From contig KL647307.1 of NCBI GenBank assembly GCA_000727475.1, positions 960,701 through 1,024,700 of the forward strand: DNA of 64,000 nt, written 5' to 3'. The translations under genes and the position numbers were made by a program. The notes under the pieces were generated by a model. That model was not told the DNA's origin, searched no databases, and saw only the letters and a program-made list of their open reading frames with translations. Positions 1 to 13,332 of the stretch are shown piece after piece (position 1 is the first letter of the stretch; each line of letters starts with the position of its first letter). This DNA is from Sarcocystis neurona. Its lineage: Eukaryota; Apicomplexa; Conoidasida; Eucoccidiorida; Sarcocystidae.

Positions 1-2880
1 CGCATATGTATATATACATATGTATATCGTTGTGAATTCCGTGTTCGTCAAAATGTTCTGTCATGACACAAAATGACACAAACGTTCACACGCACGCGGG
101 CACACAAACGTACACACACTAACAGAACGCAGTTTTACGCGTATATTAGTCGTGTACAAAATGAACGAATCTGTCCTGTTCATACACCACCACCCTCACG
201 AACGCGTGCATATGTAGTAAGTGCGTGCTTTGTTGTGGAGATCTGGCTGGGGATATATATGTAGCTGTATGCAGAGTAAGGATGCACGCATATGTTTATG
301 CGGGGCTGAAACGCTCTAGTATTCAGGCGGTTGAGTGCCGATACGTTTTATCCACGACTTCAACATGTTATGCAGTGTTTATCGCATTTGTTTCAGTTTA
401 TCCACAGGTGAGTGCTTGTTCCGCTTTTGTTACATCCCTAGACTACGTAGCAACGCTCAAGCGTCTGATTTTCCATATACGCCGTGGCGGTGTAGGGACG
501 CGCGCGGGGTTTTAGTGTTCTCTGTGGTCGTCCAGCGGCTGCTCACGTGTAGACGCGTGTGCGTCTTAGTATATATCTCCGCAGGGTGCCCGTATCTGCA
601 CGTTGACGCCGGAAAAAATATCTACTGGCACATGTTAGAATATGTAGTCTTTTTGAGTTAGCATTACACATGCCTCACTACGAATGAAATGGTAATTCAC
701 AGTAACAACCTAGTTCCGGTGTACGTGGCGTGCACCTCATCCGTCGGTTTGTTAGTCGTTATGCGCTCGTGCATATGTGTACCGCTTCGGGTGGAGGCCG
801 TAGGATTTCTCCTCTTGTGGGTCCACAGAGACGCACAGCCTACCGGCCTTCACTACATCAGTAAATTCTGCGGTTCTACTTCCAGTGTTTGACGCCCTAC
901 GCTCTGCTTCTCTTCGCCAGTTACAATGCGCCGTCAAGTATCAAACTTGAACTAACAAATGGAGCCAAGTACCAGTAAGCTATCACCACAGGTGTGGAAT
1001 TAATCTATTTTTTAATACAATTCAAGGATGCACACACAGCTACACAGATCACTGCGTATAAGTGTGAACACGTCTTGTATGACCCTGTCGAGGTGAATGG
1101 GACTGTATCTGCCCGGAGTTGTGGCCTGTACGTACCACCTGTGCACGAGCATGCGTACATATACGGATACACACGCGTTTCTTTATCTTTCGCAAAGTGT
1201 CAGCGTGCTCGTAGCTAGCCGACAGCAAATATAAAAGACAGTCATCAGCGTGTAACGGAGAGGGCGCAGTCGACGCAGGACTTGTTTCCTGGAAGCAGGC
1301 AAGGATAAAATCTGGCGCACTAGATCTACCCAGTCCCACACATACACGAGTACGCGGCGGGCTCGCTGCTTTCAAACCTTGACACGCCGAGGAACACTCG
1401 TGCGAATGAAGACACCACCACCATCACGTGTGTTACGCTGTACACTAAAGGGTGGGTTTGCTGCTTGAGTGTAAAGCTTCTGCTGTTTGTGTCGCTCTTG
1501 CAGCTTGCCGGCCGAGTCCTTTTCGCTGAGTGAGTTGCAAAGCTGTTTCGACAAAGAACAATTTAGAGGTAAAGAGCCGATTTTCTGATTCCATGCGTAC
1601 GCGGAAAAGAAAAGTGTCACTTGCTTTGCGTCTGTTGTTACTTGCACGTTGAAGGGCACCGTTTGTCATTAATGTACGCGTAGGTTCGTATATATTGGAT
1701 GCCGTCTGCCTGCATACCTACGTACGCATACAGGAGTAGATCTGCATTTACGCATATATATATATATATCTTCAGATGAACGCACATTACTTGCACACGT
1801 ATGCATGCATATATATATATATATAGACGCAGGGATGCGAGCACACAAGGACTATAAAATTCCCTGTAAAACGTATTTTAAGGTACGCGAACTGAGTGCG
1901 CGCTAGGCAGCTCTTGTCTCCATCCAGCCCGCATTAGATACGCTCTTATACAGAGCGTACCAGACGACATATCGTGGTCCCGCTCTTCATCGACGTCAAC
2001 ACTTAGGGCGCGCTAGCTTTTCTTCTGCGCCAGCTTCCCTCCACGTGGATTATACTTGGCTTTGCTCACAGCGTGAAGAAGACGTAGGTGCTGGCGACGG
2101 TTGCTGCTGTCCTCTCGACTAAACAAATATATCAGCACTGAGCCCTGTTATGCTTATTCATATGTTTATATCTTGCGACAAGTGCAGAGAGATCTGTATG
2201 TCACTTGTTTCTTCACGACTTCACGCACGCGCGTATGCTTAGGTGCTACCTAAGGCGCTTCGAATGACGTCTTCGCAGCGGGCCAATATAGACTTACATG
2301 GGAATTACGTGGTTCGGTCCCAACTGCACCATCATACTTCGCTGATCTTAATGGTCAGGCGTGTGTACACAGTATGCCGTGATACTCGGTGTGATGCATG
2401 GGGGCTATGTGTGTGTGTGAATACGCGTATGTGTGCCACATACCTGTTGGACGTCTGCACGCTCATTTGCCTGCAGTGTGTTCATCTCATACGCATTAAA
2501 TTCAGGTCGTACAGAATGTGCACGCCAAACTGTGTCGGTAGTTAGCTGGCGTATAGTTGTACACGGTGAACAAACGCAGCACTTTTGTTTCGCTGCTGCT
2601 GATTGATACAAGGCAGCGGTGCACCAGAACTTTAAACGTGAACCATACGCGGTGGCGTCGAATGCGGACGGGCACTTCTGCTGAGCGTCGCTCCTTACAC
2701 GCACGCTGTGTGCGCCGGCTGGATACCGCACCTGGCGAGGCGTGCGTAAACATATATATATATATATATCCCTACTCTACCGTCGACTACTTGCACATGT
2801 CTACGTATGTGTATCTATGGTAAAAGGTGAGTATGCGACATACAAATAATCGTTTGAAACCTTCAGAGGATTCAGCGTAC

Positions 2881-2916
2881 AGAGCCGGTGCGTGTTGCTG
2901 GCCACGCACCGGCTCT
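2881..2916. repeat. Perfect GC-rich inverted repeat (hairpin)
   Basis: Two 14-base arms, AGAGCCGGTGCGTG at 2881-2894 and its exact reverse complement at 2903-2916, flank an 8-base loop (TTGCTGGC). Ten of the 14 pairs are G-C, so a stable stem is expected in RNA from either strand. There is no T-run after it, and a bacterial-style terminator makes no sense here. It could be part of a structured RNA, a recombination remnant or chance. Confidence 0.85.
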
Positions 2917-5224
2917 GGTGTGTGCCGGCGTCTGCAGCTGTTACAGTTGTTCCTTTCTCGTACAAGAAGAAAGAATTTCAGTGACACGATGGCAAGGAAC
3001 TTAAAGAGGGAGTGTATATCCGTCCACACTTTTCCGGCCAACATTCGGCCTATGCGGGTTTGGAAGCGTGTGTGTGTATGTGGTGTGTCCCCACGTGCCA
3101 CAGCTTTCCTTGAGCATATGAAATCACACTCCATCGAGGCAAAACCTGGCGACGAGGACCTCTAGCAAGAGTCGGTGATTCCTTCTAAATATTTCCCTGT
3201 ATCATCGTCGTAGTGCCAATTAACGTAGTGTCGTCCTTTACCACGTAAAAACGAAGGTGGAGACCAAAAAAGCAAAAACCTCTCACGCGATTGTTGCGTG
3301 TTCCTCTGCAAGAAGATGCTGGAATGTTCAATCGAAAGTGCCTTAATGCGGAAGGTGTACGTTCGCGTATGCGCGACCAGCTGTACCTGCGCACTGTGCC
3401 AGTGTGAGAACAAGCTATGACAGAAACGATTCGAAAAACAGCGCAGGGATCCGGCTGCAGGATAAGGAGCAACCCTCGTGGGCTGCTCCTACCTCAACCG
3501 GGGTGCAGGTTTTTTGAGCGGATGTTACACAGTCCATGATGACTAAGCTCCGTGCCAGCCCGTCAAAGGTCACACGTGGACAATGGTGCCGAGCCCTGCC
3601 TCGCGCGGGCTCTGAAGTTTCTTCACGAATCCAGCTAATTCAATTCGTCGGACAAAAAAGGAGAATTTAATTCGTGCTGCTCGCTAGCCGGCAACTCGGA
3701 CAGCTGCGTTGGGAGGGTGGCATTCGCTGTACATATTTTCTTGCATAAGCAAACAGCTGTTCGGTTGCGGTCGCGGAACTTCGCATTGTCAGCCACAATC
3801 ACCCGTAAGACATCCAAATCTTTATTCTAAGGTGCGGAGACGAGCTGCAGTACGGTCGTGTAGGGCCTCAACGGCGCAACGCCATTGTATGGCAGTTAGA
3901 CGGATACACACGCACATGGATACTTACACATACAGTGTAATTTTTGCATGAACACAGATAGACACGTAGCTCCAGATCGTCACCCACTTCCTGCTTCCAT
4001 GTCGTGGTTCGTACGCATGCTTTCTTTCCACTCGTACACGAAAGCGTGTCGCCGCACGCAGCCACAACTAGTTATGAAGACAGGATGTGTCTCTGACGGT
4101 TTCGCGGCGTCTAATTGTAAGATCACACTTTCACAAAACCAGGGCGACAAAGACAACTTTGACTTATTTACGATTGACTAGCGGGCAGTCACTCACACAC
4201 AACACATACAGAGTAATGTCACTGTGATCGATGTGGGCGAGCACGCACGCACACATTTATTCACAAGTTCGTGTTTCACACAGGTGTGAGTTATTTTTAC
4301 CACAGATCAAAACGCTGGTTTCTTCTTATCTGCATTCCCCACTTCAGTTTCACATCATTGGGCCACGTCTGCTGTACCCCTTAATGGCCGCTGCCACGTC
4401 AAAAGTGTCGCCGCCTTCTTAACGGAGGCTCTGACACACCACTGCCGATAGTACGTGAAAGTTCTACAACTCGCGCTGGTTACGGCGGACGCCGTAACAA
4501 CGTTCAGGCTACACGGGATCTCTACGCCGAGTTCAAACTTACTGCAACGTGAACGCCGGTTCCGCGCAGTTCTAGACTAAGTTGTCAATACCGAGAGGCA
4601 CCATCACACCGCTTCTAATCTTCCGTGCCGCCTTCACGTATCTGTGGTGTTGTTGCCTACAGTGGTATTATCACTCTTCCATTCCACTGTTTTCGCCTCA
4701 GGGTATTTTAAACAGCGACACATTCGGCGAGGTACAATGGTGCGCGCAAGCTGGACCAAACACAGTCACCTATTCTTCGACCGCGCTCTTCCTCATGTGT
4801 GACTTCCTCCGCATCGCACCCGGCGCACGGGCTGTGGCAGGTTTGTTCCCACGCGGCGAACGTATTTTTCTGCTCACGTGGCAAAGGCAAAAAATCAAAT
4901 CTGCAACTTGGAAGAGCTGGACATCGTAGAGGGCGTACAATAGAACACGTCAGACTGCTTTTGAAACCCCTAGTGTGGACAGCTCCACCACGCGGAGCGC
5001 TCAGATGCTCCAGGAAGCTGTGCTGGAGTAGCCGGTGAAGCCCACTGGCCGCATACGAAGTCCCGTTGTGCACCCTCTGTACTTCCAACAAAAGACATCA
5101 CGGCGTGGACTGTGGACACTTGCACACCGTTCAACAACCAGGAAAAACGGCTTTAGTTCTACGCACGGCGGCCGCTGCGCAAACATGCTGTCGCCCGCCA
5201 TCAACAGTCCCAGCACACACGCCC

Positions 5225-5296
5225 GGTTCTTCGCACATTACTGCTATTGACTAAAAAAAATGCCAGGTTCTTCGCACATTACTGCTATTGACTAAA
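5225..5296. repeat. 31-bp direct duplication, 41-bp period
   Basis: A 31-base unit beginning GGTTCTTCGCACATTACTGC occurs at 5225-5255 and again, identically, at 5266-5296. The two copies are separated by a short A-rich spacer. Identity of the copies suggests a recent slippage or repair duplication. No coding frame is supported across it. Confidence 0.9.
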
Positions 5297-5430
5297 TTCG
5301 CACCGAATGGAAGTTCATGCCTCCATCTCCGCAGTCGACACCGCAATACATGCCGTTTGCGTTTTTTAAAAAAAAAAGCAGGTCTGCAGTGCTTCTCGTG
5401 TGTCTCCATTACAGAACCGCATCGCCGAGC

Positions 5431-5646
5431 TCAAATCCCCACGACTTTCCTTCGTAGTGCTGCCACTGCCATCGTTGCGGCTGCTTCTTTCTTGGTAATC
5501 TGCTCCTGCCCCACCCCTGCTGCTTCTGCTGCTGTTGAATCTGCTAACGCGGCGGCGCTGCTGCTGCTGCTTACGCTGCGGTGCTGCTGTCGCACATTGT
5601 TCTGCGCAGCTGGTTCTGCTCCTACGGGATTGCCGTTACTGCCCAT
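5431..5646 (-). other. Small Ser/Ala/Gln-rich open frame, doubtful
   Basis: A 71-codon minus-strand frame begins with a true ATG at 5646-5644 and has an in-frame stop just upstream. It contains a Ser5-Ala3 run and further Ala/Gln-rich stretches encoded by CAG-type repeats on the coding strand, which is how such runs are encoded in the XPD and receptor exons of this window. No domain is recognisable and no splice partner was found. It lies 1.8 kb beyond the anamorsin stop on the same strand, so it could equally be untranslated sequence or repeat-driven noise. Confidence 0.12.
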
Positions 5647-7456
5647 TCGTGAACTTCACTGCGCCAAGACTCCTGCGTCTTATAGAACAGTTGGTCAAAT
5701 TCCCCGTGACTACGGCGCACTCTGCCTCAAAATAATACTCCCATACCTTTCACGTATTCACGTGTAGACACAACGTGTTTGCAGATCGCACAACTCGACA
5801 CAGAAGTCCATTGTACAGGGCCGCCCTTGACGCTACCGGCGTCATCAACTGCAAGCACATGCACACGGATGGTACACTGTGGTGGAAGTGTGCTGAGTTA
5901 CAAGGGGGAGAAACGCTGTCAATTTCTTCTCTAATGCAGCCTCCGATTACAGCGTCCCCTTGTTAGTCGTCTGCCCGCACACTTTCTGTATTGTTGCCCT
6001 TATGCTTTGAATGAATGCAGCACGCAAAATATGCACGCAACCCGCGTGCAGCCGTACACATTGCATCTCACGCGCCTAGTCCCTAGCCATTTTGGGCCCC
6101 CCTTTCTAGCACTACAGTCACCTTGGCTGCTCCAGAGGCCATGCAACATGTTCCACGCGCGCCCCGAATGATGCTACCCCATAAACGTGTGATAGACTTC
6201 CGTTACGAGCAACGCACGAGTTCTCTTTATTTCATTCCCCTGCTGCGCCACCATGTCACTGCCTCCAGTGCCGCTATCAGTGGTCGTGTGAACTCGCGCT
6301 GCGCTGACCGGCGCTGCGAGTCACCCTGCACTCTGAGTCCTCACAAAAATGGTCCCGTAACCTGCTATCTCCCGTGGTCCACATCCGTCTGAAATTATTT
6401 GTTGCACCACCTTCCCTATCTCTGGTGTACGAATATGAATGAAGTAAGAAAGTGTGTGAGACGCGTGCGCTTCCACGTGTGCCTCACACACTCTGTCCTC
6501 CTCCTTCTGTCCCCGCTGTGTCCACGAAAAAACCCTACGCGCACAAGAGTGCGTACGTGCCTCAGGACACAGAGACGTGAGCAACAACTAGCAGTCGGCC
6601 CGGCTCGCGTGTCCAACGTGAGGAAGAGCACTGCTAATACAGCAGAATCCCACCAACCTTTTAATTCTCACATTACGTAAATGAAGAAAAATAAACGTGG
6701 AAGAAAATTTAAAACAACGAGAACCATCCTCATATGTCATCCGTCAGATCCATGAGCTGAACCTTCTTCATTGACACCGTCGTCGCCTGCTTCTCAACTG
6801 TGCGCTGAGCCTGAATAAGCAGCAGCAGCAGCAAACAAGGCAGTCACAGGTCAGCTAACAAGAGCTCGCAAAACATGAGTAGTAACGAAGTCCGTAAGAG
6901 CGGCTCGTACGGTTGTATGAAGGTATACACACGTAAACAAAACACCTGAAACCATCTTCTGTCAAACGGTATACCGTCGCAAGTACGCCACAGGAAAAAA
7001 AGGAGACGCCACACAAGGTAAAACGAATCTAAGATACACACAAGCGGTCGACACGAACACGAAGTCAGCACCACATGCATCTCAATTGTTCGCACATTTT
7101 TGTATCGTCGAGCTTTTCCATTAGTATGCGCAGGCACCACTACCCGCGCATCCAGAAGAAGATTTGTACGGTGGTAGAAGCAAAAAGTCAACACCGAACT
7201 CTTGAGTGTGGCAAGCAGCCATCACCTTGCACTGGGTCAACTGATGCAGAGGCGGGCAACAACAAATGAAGCATATGAATCCAAGACTACCTACACTGGA
7301 TGGTTTTTCACATATGCGTACATACTCATAACTACACGTACACCTATACATATAGATACGTATATGTGTATATACATATATATACACATTCAAACAGACC
7401 CACAAGTGCATGCAACACGCAACAGCTCTATGCAGGATTGTACAGCAGGGTTGGCG

Positions 7457-10400
7457 TTACTGCATTGTGCTTACTCCAGGGTCCACTGGCGCCTCAGGGA
7501 GTAGAGAAACCTTCTCTCCCGGTTTGAACGCAGGCAGACCTGCAGAAACACGCACCAACCCGCAAAAGAGAGTAACACGCGATATACCGCAGATTCGCTA
7601 AAATACCTCCCCACACGCCCGCACCGCAGTCACGTCGTGGATCTCGCAAAAACCTCGCCAACACGCATTCATTCTCCCTCCATGCAGGAATGGTTTTGAA
7701 GACCATCAAAAGAACAAACGGTGACTACCTGAGGGATCGAGAAACCTACACACAGCACCGCTGTAAAACATCATCCTCTAGCTACTTCCATCTACTAACA
7801 TAGGCAAACACGTGCACCACTTATCAATATATACTTCTACGTACGCCAACTATTCATACCCACGTATACCAGCTACTCGTATGTTTACACAGACCACGAG
7901 CGCGTGCTCGTCGTTCTATACGCACGCGGGAAACGCCTGCGGCTCCTTCAACGCTTGTTCCTCTCGGCTGCTTGTCTGCCTTCTGTAGTACCAAGAAAAC
8001 GCGCGTGTACAGACGCGTGTGTGCGTGATTCGCACCTCCTGTTACGCAGATAGAGAGTGCATTAGAAACAGTTCGCTGAGGAGCCCCACCTCGCTATTCG
8101 AGTCCTCTGCGCGTTCTACAATTCAGTCTCAGTGTATGCACGCACACGTCGTATCGAAGCACATGCATGACCATATACATTCATTACGCATGGGTGAATG
8201 CAGTTGATACTGAGAGACCTAAGACACAAGACGAATCATGTCTTCACTCTCTACATCAGGCAAGTGAGCAAAGAATACGCCGTAGACCCGGAGACGACTG
8301 CTCAGCAGATATGCATGTGCCTTAACGTATAAAGGTGTGTCTCTAGGCGCTTAACACGTATACAGGGGTGCACGATATACGTGCACGATATAATATATAT
8401 AAATATTTACACTGAGGCCTGCACACCGCACGCTTCGATTAGGCACAGGGGTAAACCAACCACCGACAGAAGCTCAGAAGCGTGCAAAGGTCGAAACGGA
8501 GACAGCGGGCGCGGTAGAGTAGCACGGCAGTCGGTGTCTGCTGGACGCGAACAGCAGAATCATTTTATTTCTCACCTCTGTACGGACAGCCGGCGCAGCG
8601 GAATGCATCGCCCAGGTAGCACTGCAAATGAAGCACAGTAGGTGGCACAAGCAGCAATCGAGAAATATCAGGAACCTGCCTCACATATTCACGTATAGCT
8701 ACGTCTCTGTACGTCCTACCTCGCGTGTGCGTCCCAACGGACACCAACCAGGCACACTTCTGCAGGCACTACCAAAATCACACGCATCATCGTTCCACGG
8801 TGGAGAGGTGGTGGCGCATTGAGTTTGTACCGTGTCACGCTTACTGCAAGCTACGGGAGTTGATTTGTGCGTATATTCCCACACAAATATACGTAGGCCT
8901 ACATTTACACGAACGTATAAACACATGTGATTGAAACCTACAATGCGTGCTCTACTGACGGCTGCGAACACAGCGAAGTCACTGGAATCGGACACAACAC
9001 ATCCCATCGCTGATGCACTTGCATCAGTACAGCGACAGGAGGAGGTCCACCACCAAGGCAGGCTTGAAGATTCCGCGCTACAGTTTCTGCAGTGCAAACG
9101 GAGGGGCGCAAAGACGTACAGTCCTCGCAAGCTCCTATGCAGCACAAATACGTGGTTATATGAAAAACGGTGTGCACCTCCATACATAAAAATATATTTA
9201 GAGAGAAAGTGCACAGGCATGCGCATATCTGCACGTCTCTGAGTGCATCGATCTAAGCGGAGCAACAGTGTCCTAGTATGTGATACTTCTCCACCAGATG
9301 CAACACAGACGGTTTGCAAGTGTAGTGGCATACGGTAGAGTAGTCACAATGAATACGAATTCGTACAAGAAGAGTAAACACCACCACAGCACGTCCCTCG
9401 TCACCTGTGGAAGAACAGCTGACGCATGGGCAAGACAGAGTTGCGGGGTAATGCTTAGCTGTACTTCTGTGAACGCGCGAGAGTTCTAATACATTCTTCT
9501 CTAGACGCTAGAGCAGCTGAAATTACACAAATTTTTGGTCACGTACAGTAACACTCGACTTCCGCTATGTAGAACAGGCAGGAACCCTCTCCATTCGCCA
9601 CTTCCACTCGTAGCTCACAGAGAAGACTAACACACACACACAGAGAAAAGAACAAGATGACTATCTGGATCTCCAGCAACATCACCAAACGTCAACTGCC
9701 TGTGACACCAGCACCTACTAACGTTCGTGACTTTGCACCTTCGATACACTCAAAACAAATTTCCTCTCCCGTTCCCCGCCCAGTGAGCTCCGCAAACATA
9801 CTAATCCATCCGGCTCGCACACCTACACCTACGTACATGTTGTCGCACTAGAATTCGAAGGGGGAGACAATGAAAGCAGCAGATCTCGCACCATACATAC
9901 ATACACGTATGCAGTGGGAATGCGGACGACGAGAAGGCAAAAGAAGCAGACTTCACCTTTTTCTAGAAGACGCGGAGAGGCAACAGGCAGCGAGATCAGG
10001 ACACTCACGCGTTCTCAATACTCAAGCTCGGGCACCCCAACTAGTGGCTTCATAGCGCTGAATTCTTCCACACCCAATACTGCAGACTGAACCACGCATC
10101 GCAGTGGAATTTTCTTCCACCGATCTGTGAGCCTTAATCAGCCTGAGCAATCAATGGTTCACCAGCCGACGCCAAAGATGATTGAGCTAGTACTGTAGTC
10201 TCCACGTGTGTGACTCCTGCTCGCTCTCTCCCTCCCGCTGCTGCTGCTGCTGCTGGTCCCGCCAACCCTGCACTCGCTTTACTTTCTACGAGTTACTGGG
10301 CCGTCTACGAATGTTATTCGGGGAATTCCGCCGAAGGAAAAACTCACAGAGCCACACGATGACCGCACTTCTCCACTCTCCAGCATTTTACGTCTTGCTT

Positions 10401-13332
10401 CTCTTTCTTCCGCTTCCTCCTGCTCCTTCCGTCCGCACGTGCAGTTGGCGCACGCCTTAGGGCGGGACGCGCAGCTCGACCGATCTACAAGAACAGTTCC
10501 ACCAAACAGGGTTTAGAAATTTACATTACCAACCGACACCTGGTGCGGTAGAACTGAAAGATCGCATGCACACAAGATACCCACGGAGAATGCGAACCGT
10601 GGAAGAGAGACGGACAGTTGTGTGTGTGTGTGTGTGTGTGTGTGAAGGAGCGCGCAGCTGACCTGCGTAGGGACTACCACAAAAAATCTTTTTGCGTAGA
10701 GGGACGTACTCAAAATATTGACACACCCACACACAAACATATACATATGTCGACCTCAACACCTATGTGGAAAGCGACTACTGAAGGACGGACCGACGGG
10801 CAGAAGAAGCCACGGTTGTCTGAACATGCCTGGAACTGCAAAGAGTTAATCAACATGCACCTGTTCACCCGGAAGAACACAGGTCAACGTCCGCGCTGCT
10901 GCTTCTGCCCTACTCTCTCCGCTGCACAGCCCACGTGGACACGTGTGCATGTGCAGTCCGACAGAAACGAACTCGGCCAGAGAGAAAATCATCACTGGAG
11001 CGAAATGACCGCCACAGGAGCGCTGCCAGCAGCAGCAGTCCTGGCGACAGAAGCAACTGGAAAAGTAGCAGAAGTAGCAGCAGAAACGGCGACCGCAGCA
11101 GAAAAAGTCGCTGCAGCAGCTTCTACCGCAGCAGCAGTTGTCGCACGAGTATCAGCCGCAGTAGCAAGAGCAGCAGGGGCAGTACCGACAACACCAGCAC
11201 GCCAGCAGCACCAAGAGAGAACGTACCCTTCCCGAGAGGAATATAAGCCTCGTTTCCTTCAATAAGCGCGGACTCGTCAATTAGCTCCGCCTCCGCACCC
11301 GCGGTGGCGCCGCCGGCTGTGTCGGCAGCGGCCGCTCCGGTGCCGACAACTTGGAACGCGCCCACTTCCCACGTCGGCTTTTTTCCACACCATTGCAGCG
11401 AGAAATGCTATCGATGCACACACACAGAGACACAGAGAAGCGGAGTTACCCAGACACACGTGTAGACATACATACCAAAGTACTCGCCCAATCGCCCACA
11501 AGTCCGTACTTATCAGCTTTTTACGAAACTCCGCCGGTTAAACCCCAGCCTGGAACCGAGGAGGTCAATTTAAATGAAGGTCTCCTCGCCGGGATAAACA
11601 GGAGGCGCACAAACAGACGGCGCATCGGGTTTCTCTCGCCTGCCGTTCATCTGCGACACTAGACGTACGCACACACGTGTAAACCCTCAGACTTCCGCAG
11701 ACAAACGGATCTATAGACACGGACAAACAGATACTTTGGTGCGAAGACAACCCATGTGTCTGCCCGCATTTTAATGACGAGGTACAGAGATGGGGGGTCG
11801 CAGGTTACTAGACTAGACAGATCCATTTATTCACTCGCCACGAGGTTGGCTGGTGGCAAGGAACCTACCTTGGTGAGGCTGCTGTCAACGGCGAGCGTCT
11901 GCAGCACGTCAGGCAGGTCACTCTCAGCAGCAGCGACAAACCCGCTGTACGCCAAAAGCCGTCGAAATTTGCGAAGTGCGGCCTGTACAAAACCACATAC
12001 GCACCTCGCCAAAGATACATATACATATGTGTGTACAAATGTTCCTCTGGTACACCTGTGTACGACGACACACAGCAAGCAAGTAATCGAACACGAGCAC
12101 GTACCTCCGAAGGTATGTGCACATGGAGTGTACGCATATACATATATATATATATATACAGATGTATATAGGAAGAAAAAGAGAAACAGATAGAAAGTAA
12201 TACAGAGCGCAGTGGACAGACAGATTTGTATGCGACAGAAGCGTAGCACAGGAAAGATACGAGTGTACGAAGGTTACATACAAACGCGTTGGGTGGCATT
12301 ACTTTTGGGGCTACAGAGCTCCACCAAAACGGAGAAGTGCACAGAGGTAGATACGAAAGTCAGCCCTAAGATGTTGGCCCGTTGCCTACTTCTACAGTGT
12401 TCAACTCCTTGGCGATACGCCAGTGCCCTCATGGATTAAAAGTCCACCCCATGACAAACACCTTCGCTGTTCCGCACTTGAACAATGCCAGTATTCATAG
12501 AGAGCACTATCTCTTAGGAAAACTGTATCTCGACCCCTCCTCACTTCGTCTCTCCCCCCGCGTGAGACGACGTAGGGTCTGAGGAGACGCAAAGAGCATG
12601 CTGCCTCGGGGCTCCTGCCGCTAAACACAAAGTAGTCTTCCAGCAAGTCCAGGAATCTCATGCAGGCTCCATGCAGTCTCTTCGTACATTTGGACTTCTG
12701 CGTGTATCCAAACGAACTAAGAGAAGTGGAAGGGCATATTCAGTGGATACACCGATTTTCACTTGCGGATGGAATAAGGATATACGAGAGTATGTTCCCG
12801 CCCTAGCAAGAGAGAAGGAAAGACACAGAGAGGTACACACGCAAAAAAGTACGGCATGGCGCGCAGACTGAAGTGTCTGTACAAGTGAGGCACCTACTGC
12901 GGATTCAGACTCCCCGTTCTCCATTCTCTCACTGCTTCCGCATTTCTGGAACAACAGAAAATACGCTGCCGGCTTCGCAAGGCGGAAAAGCGTCTTCGCA
13001 AATGAGAATAAATCCACAGACGCAGTGGGGGCACCACATGCTACGATAGCGTCGTAGCAGGGTGAGGACGACGAGGACGAAGACGAGGAAGAAGAAGAAG
13101 GGGATGATGGGGAAACGGGAACATTTCCTGCAGCTGTTTCAGAAACAGATGCTGCGGAGGAAGTCGGAAGGCAATTCGCTGGATTTTCGAGGAAACTGCA
13201 TATATCTCGCACGTCCAAGGCTGCCGCAGCGTTGAGAAGTGACGCAGCAGCGAGGAAACTGGCGTCGTCTACTGGAGAGCCAGTCTTAAGAACCAAGACG
13301 GAGATACGAGTTGAAGAATTTCCCGCCATCAT
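7457..13332 (-). CDS. CIAPIN1: Anamorsin (CIAPIN1/Dre2), six exons
   Basis: Anamorsin is the Fe-S electron carrier of cytosolic iron-sulphur assembly, reduced by a Tah18/NDOR1-type diflavin reductase. Exons on the minus strand are 13332-12898, 11982-11869, 11407-11227, 10484-10348, 8621-8576 and 7539-7457. All donors are GT, all acceptors AG, and phases match (0, 0, 1, 0, 1), giving 331 residues against about 312 in human. The N-terminal half is the degenerate methyltransferase-like domain, broken by a poly-Ser insert near residues 80-95. The conserved GKKPTWEVGAF segment follows, then an acidic linker (ELIDESALI). Cysteine motif one is C248, C255, C258, C260 (KACANCTCG). Motif two is C287, C290, C298, C301 (CGSCYLGDAFRCAGC), followed by PYRGLPAFKPGEKV and a 20-residue tail. 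All eight cysteines are present. The first cysteine is six residues from the second, against eight in human. Two adjacent ATGs (13332 and 13329) could start it. Introns contain TG and CAG tracts. Confidence 0.95.
10237..10255. repeat. CTG tract in an anamorsin intron
   Basis: About six CTG units lie in the intron between anamorsin exons 4 and 5, some 90 bases beyond the exon 4 donor. On the anamorsin strand this reads as CAG repeats. It lies outside the coding exons. Confidence 0.8.
10618..10644. repeat. TG dinucleotide microsatellite
   Basis: A pure run of about 13 TG units lies in the third anamorsin intron. It is CA-rich on the transcribed strand. No function is inferred, and length polymorphism would be expected. 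Confidence 0.9.
11022..11200. repeat. CAG/GCA-rich low-complexity stretch in anamorsin intron
   Basis: Imperfect GCAGCA-type repeats fill the part of the third anamorsin intron (11226-10485) next to its donor. They create open frames on the plus strand that look Arg/Ser-rich or Ala-rich. These frames are antisense to anamorsin, one overlaps its exon 3, and none has a supported splice partner, so I treat the stretch as repeat DNA. Confidence 0.7.

Larger units (their letters stand above)
1..7456. other. Left flank without a supportable gene
   Basis: This stretch lies downstream of the anamorsin stop codon. I read it on both strands and found only short, unrelated open frames with no recognisable domain and no pair of phase-matched exons. 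It contains TA microsatellites (about 1753-1769, 1809-1825 and 2752-2769), a perfect GC-rich hairpin at 2881-2916, a 31-bp tandem duplication near 5225-5296 and a small CAG-rich minus-strand frame at 5431-5646. The anamorsin 3' untranslated region must begin here, at 7456 and below. A gene with short exons and no familiar domain could have been missed. Confidence 0.55.

Noticed and set aside
4708..5091. 127-codon minus-strand frame in the left flank
   Set aside because: Composition looks random, with no domain, and an overlapping plus-strand frame is equally open.
10935..11246. Arg/Ser-rich plus-strand open frame resembling an SR protein tail
   Set aside because: It is antisense to anamorsin, overlaps its exon 3 and is produced by a CAG repeat in the intron. 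No splice partner or RNA-binding domain is present.
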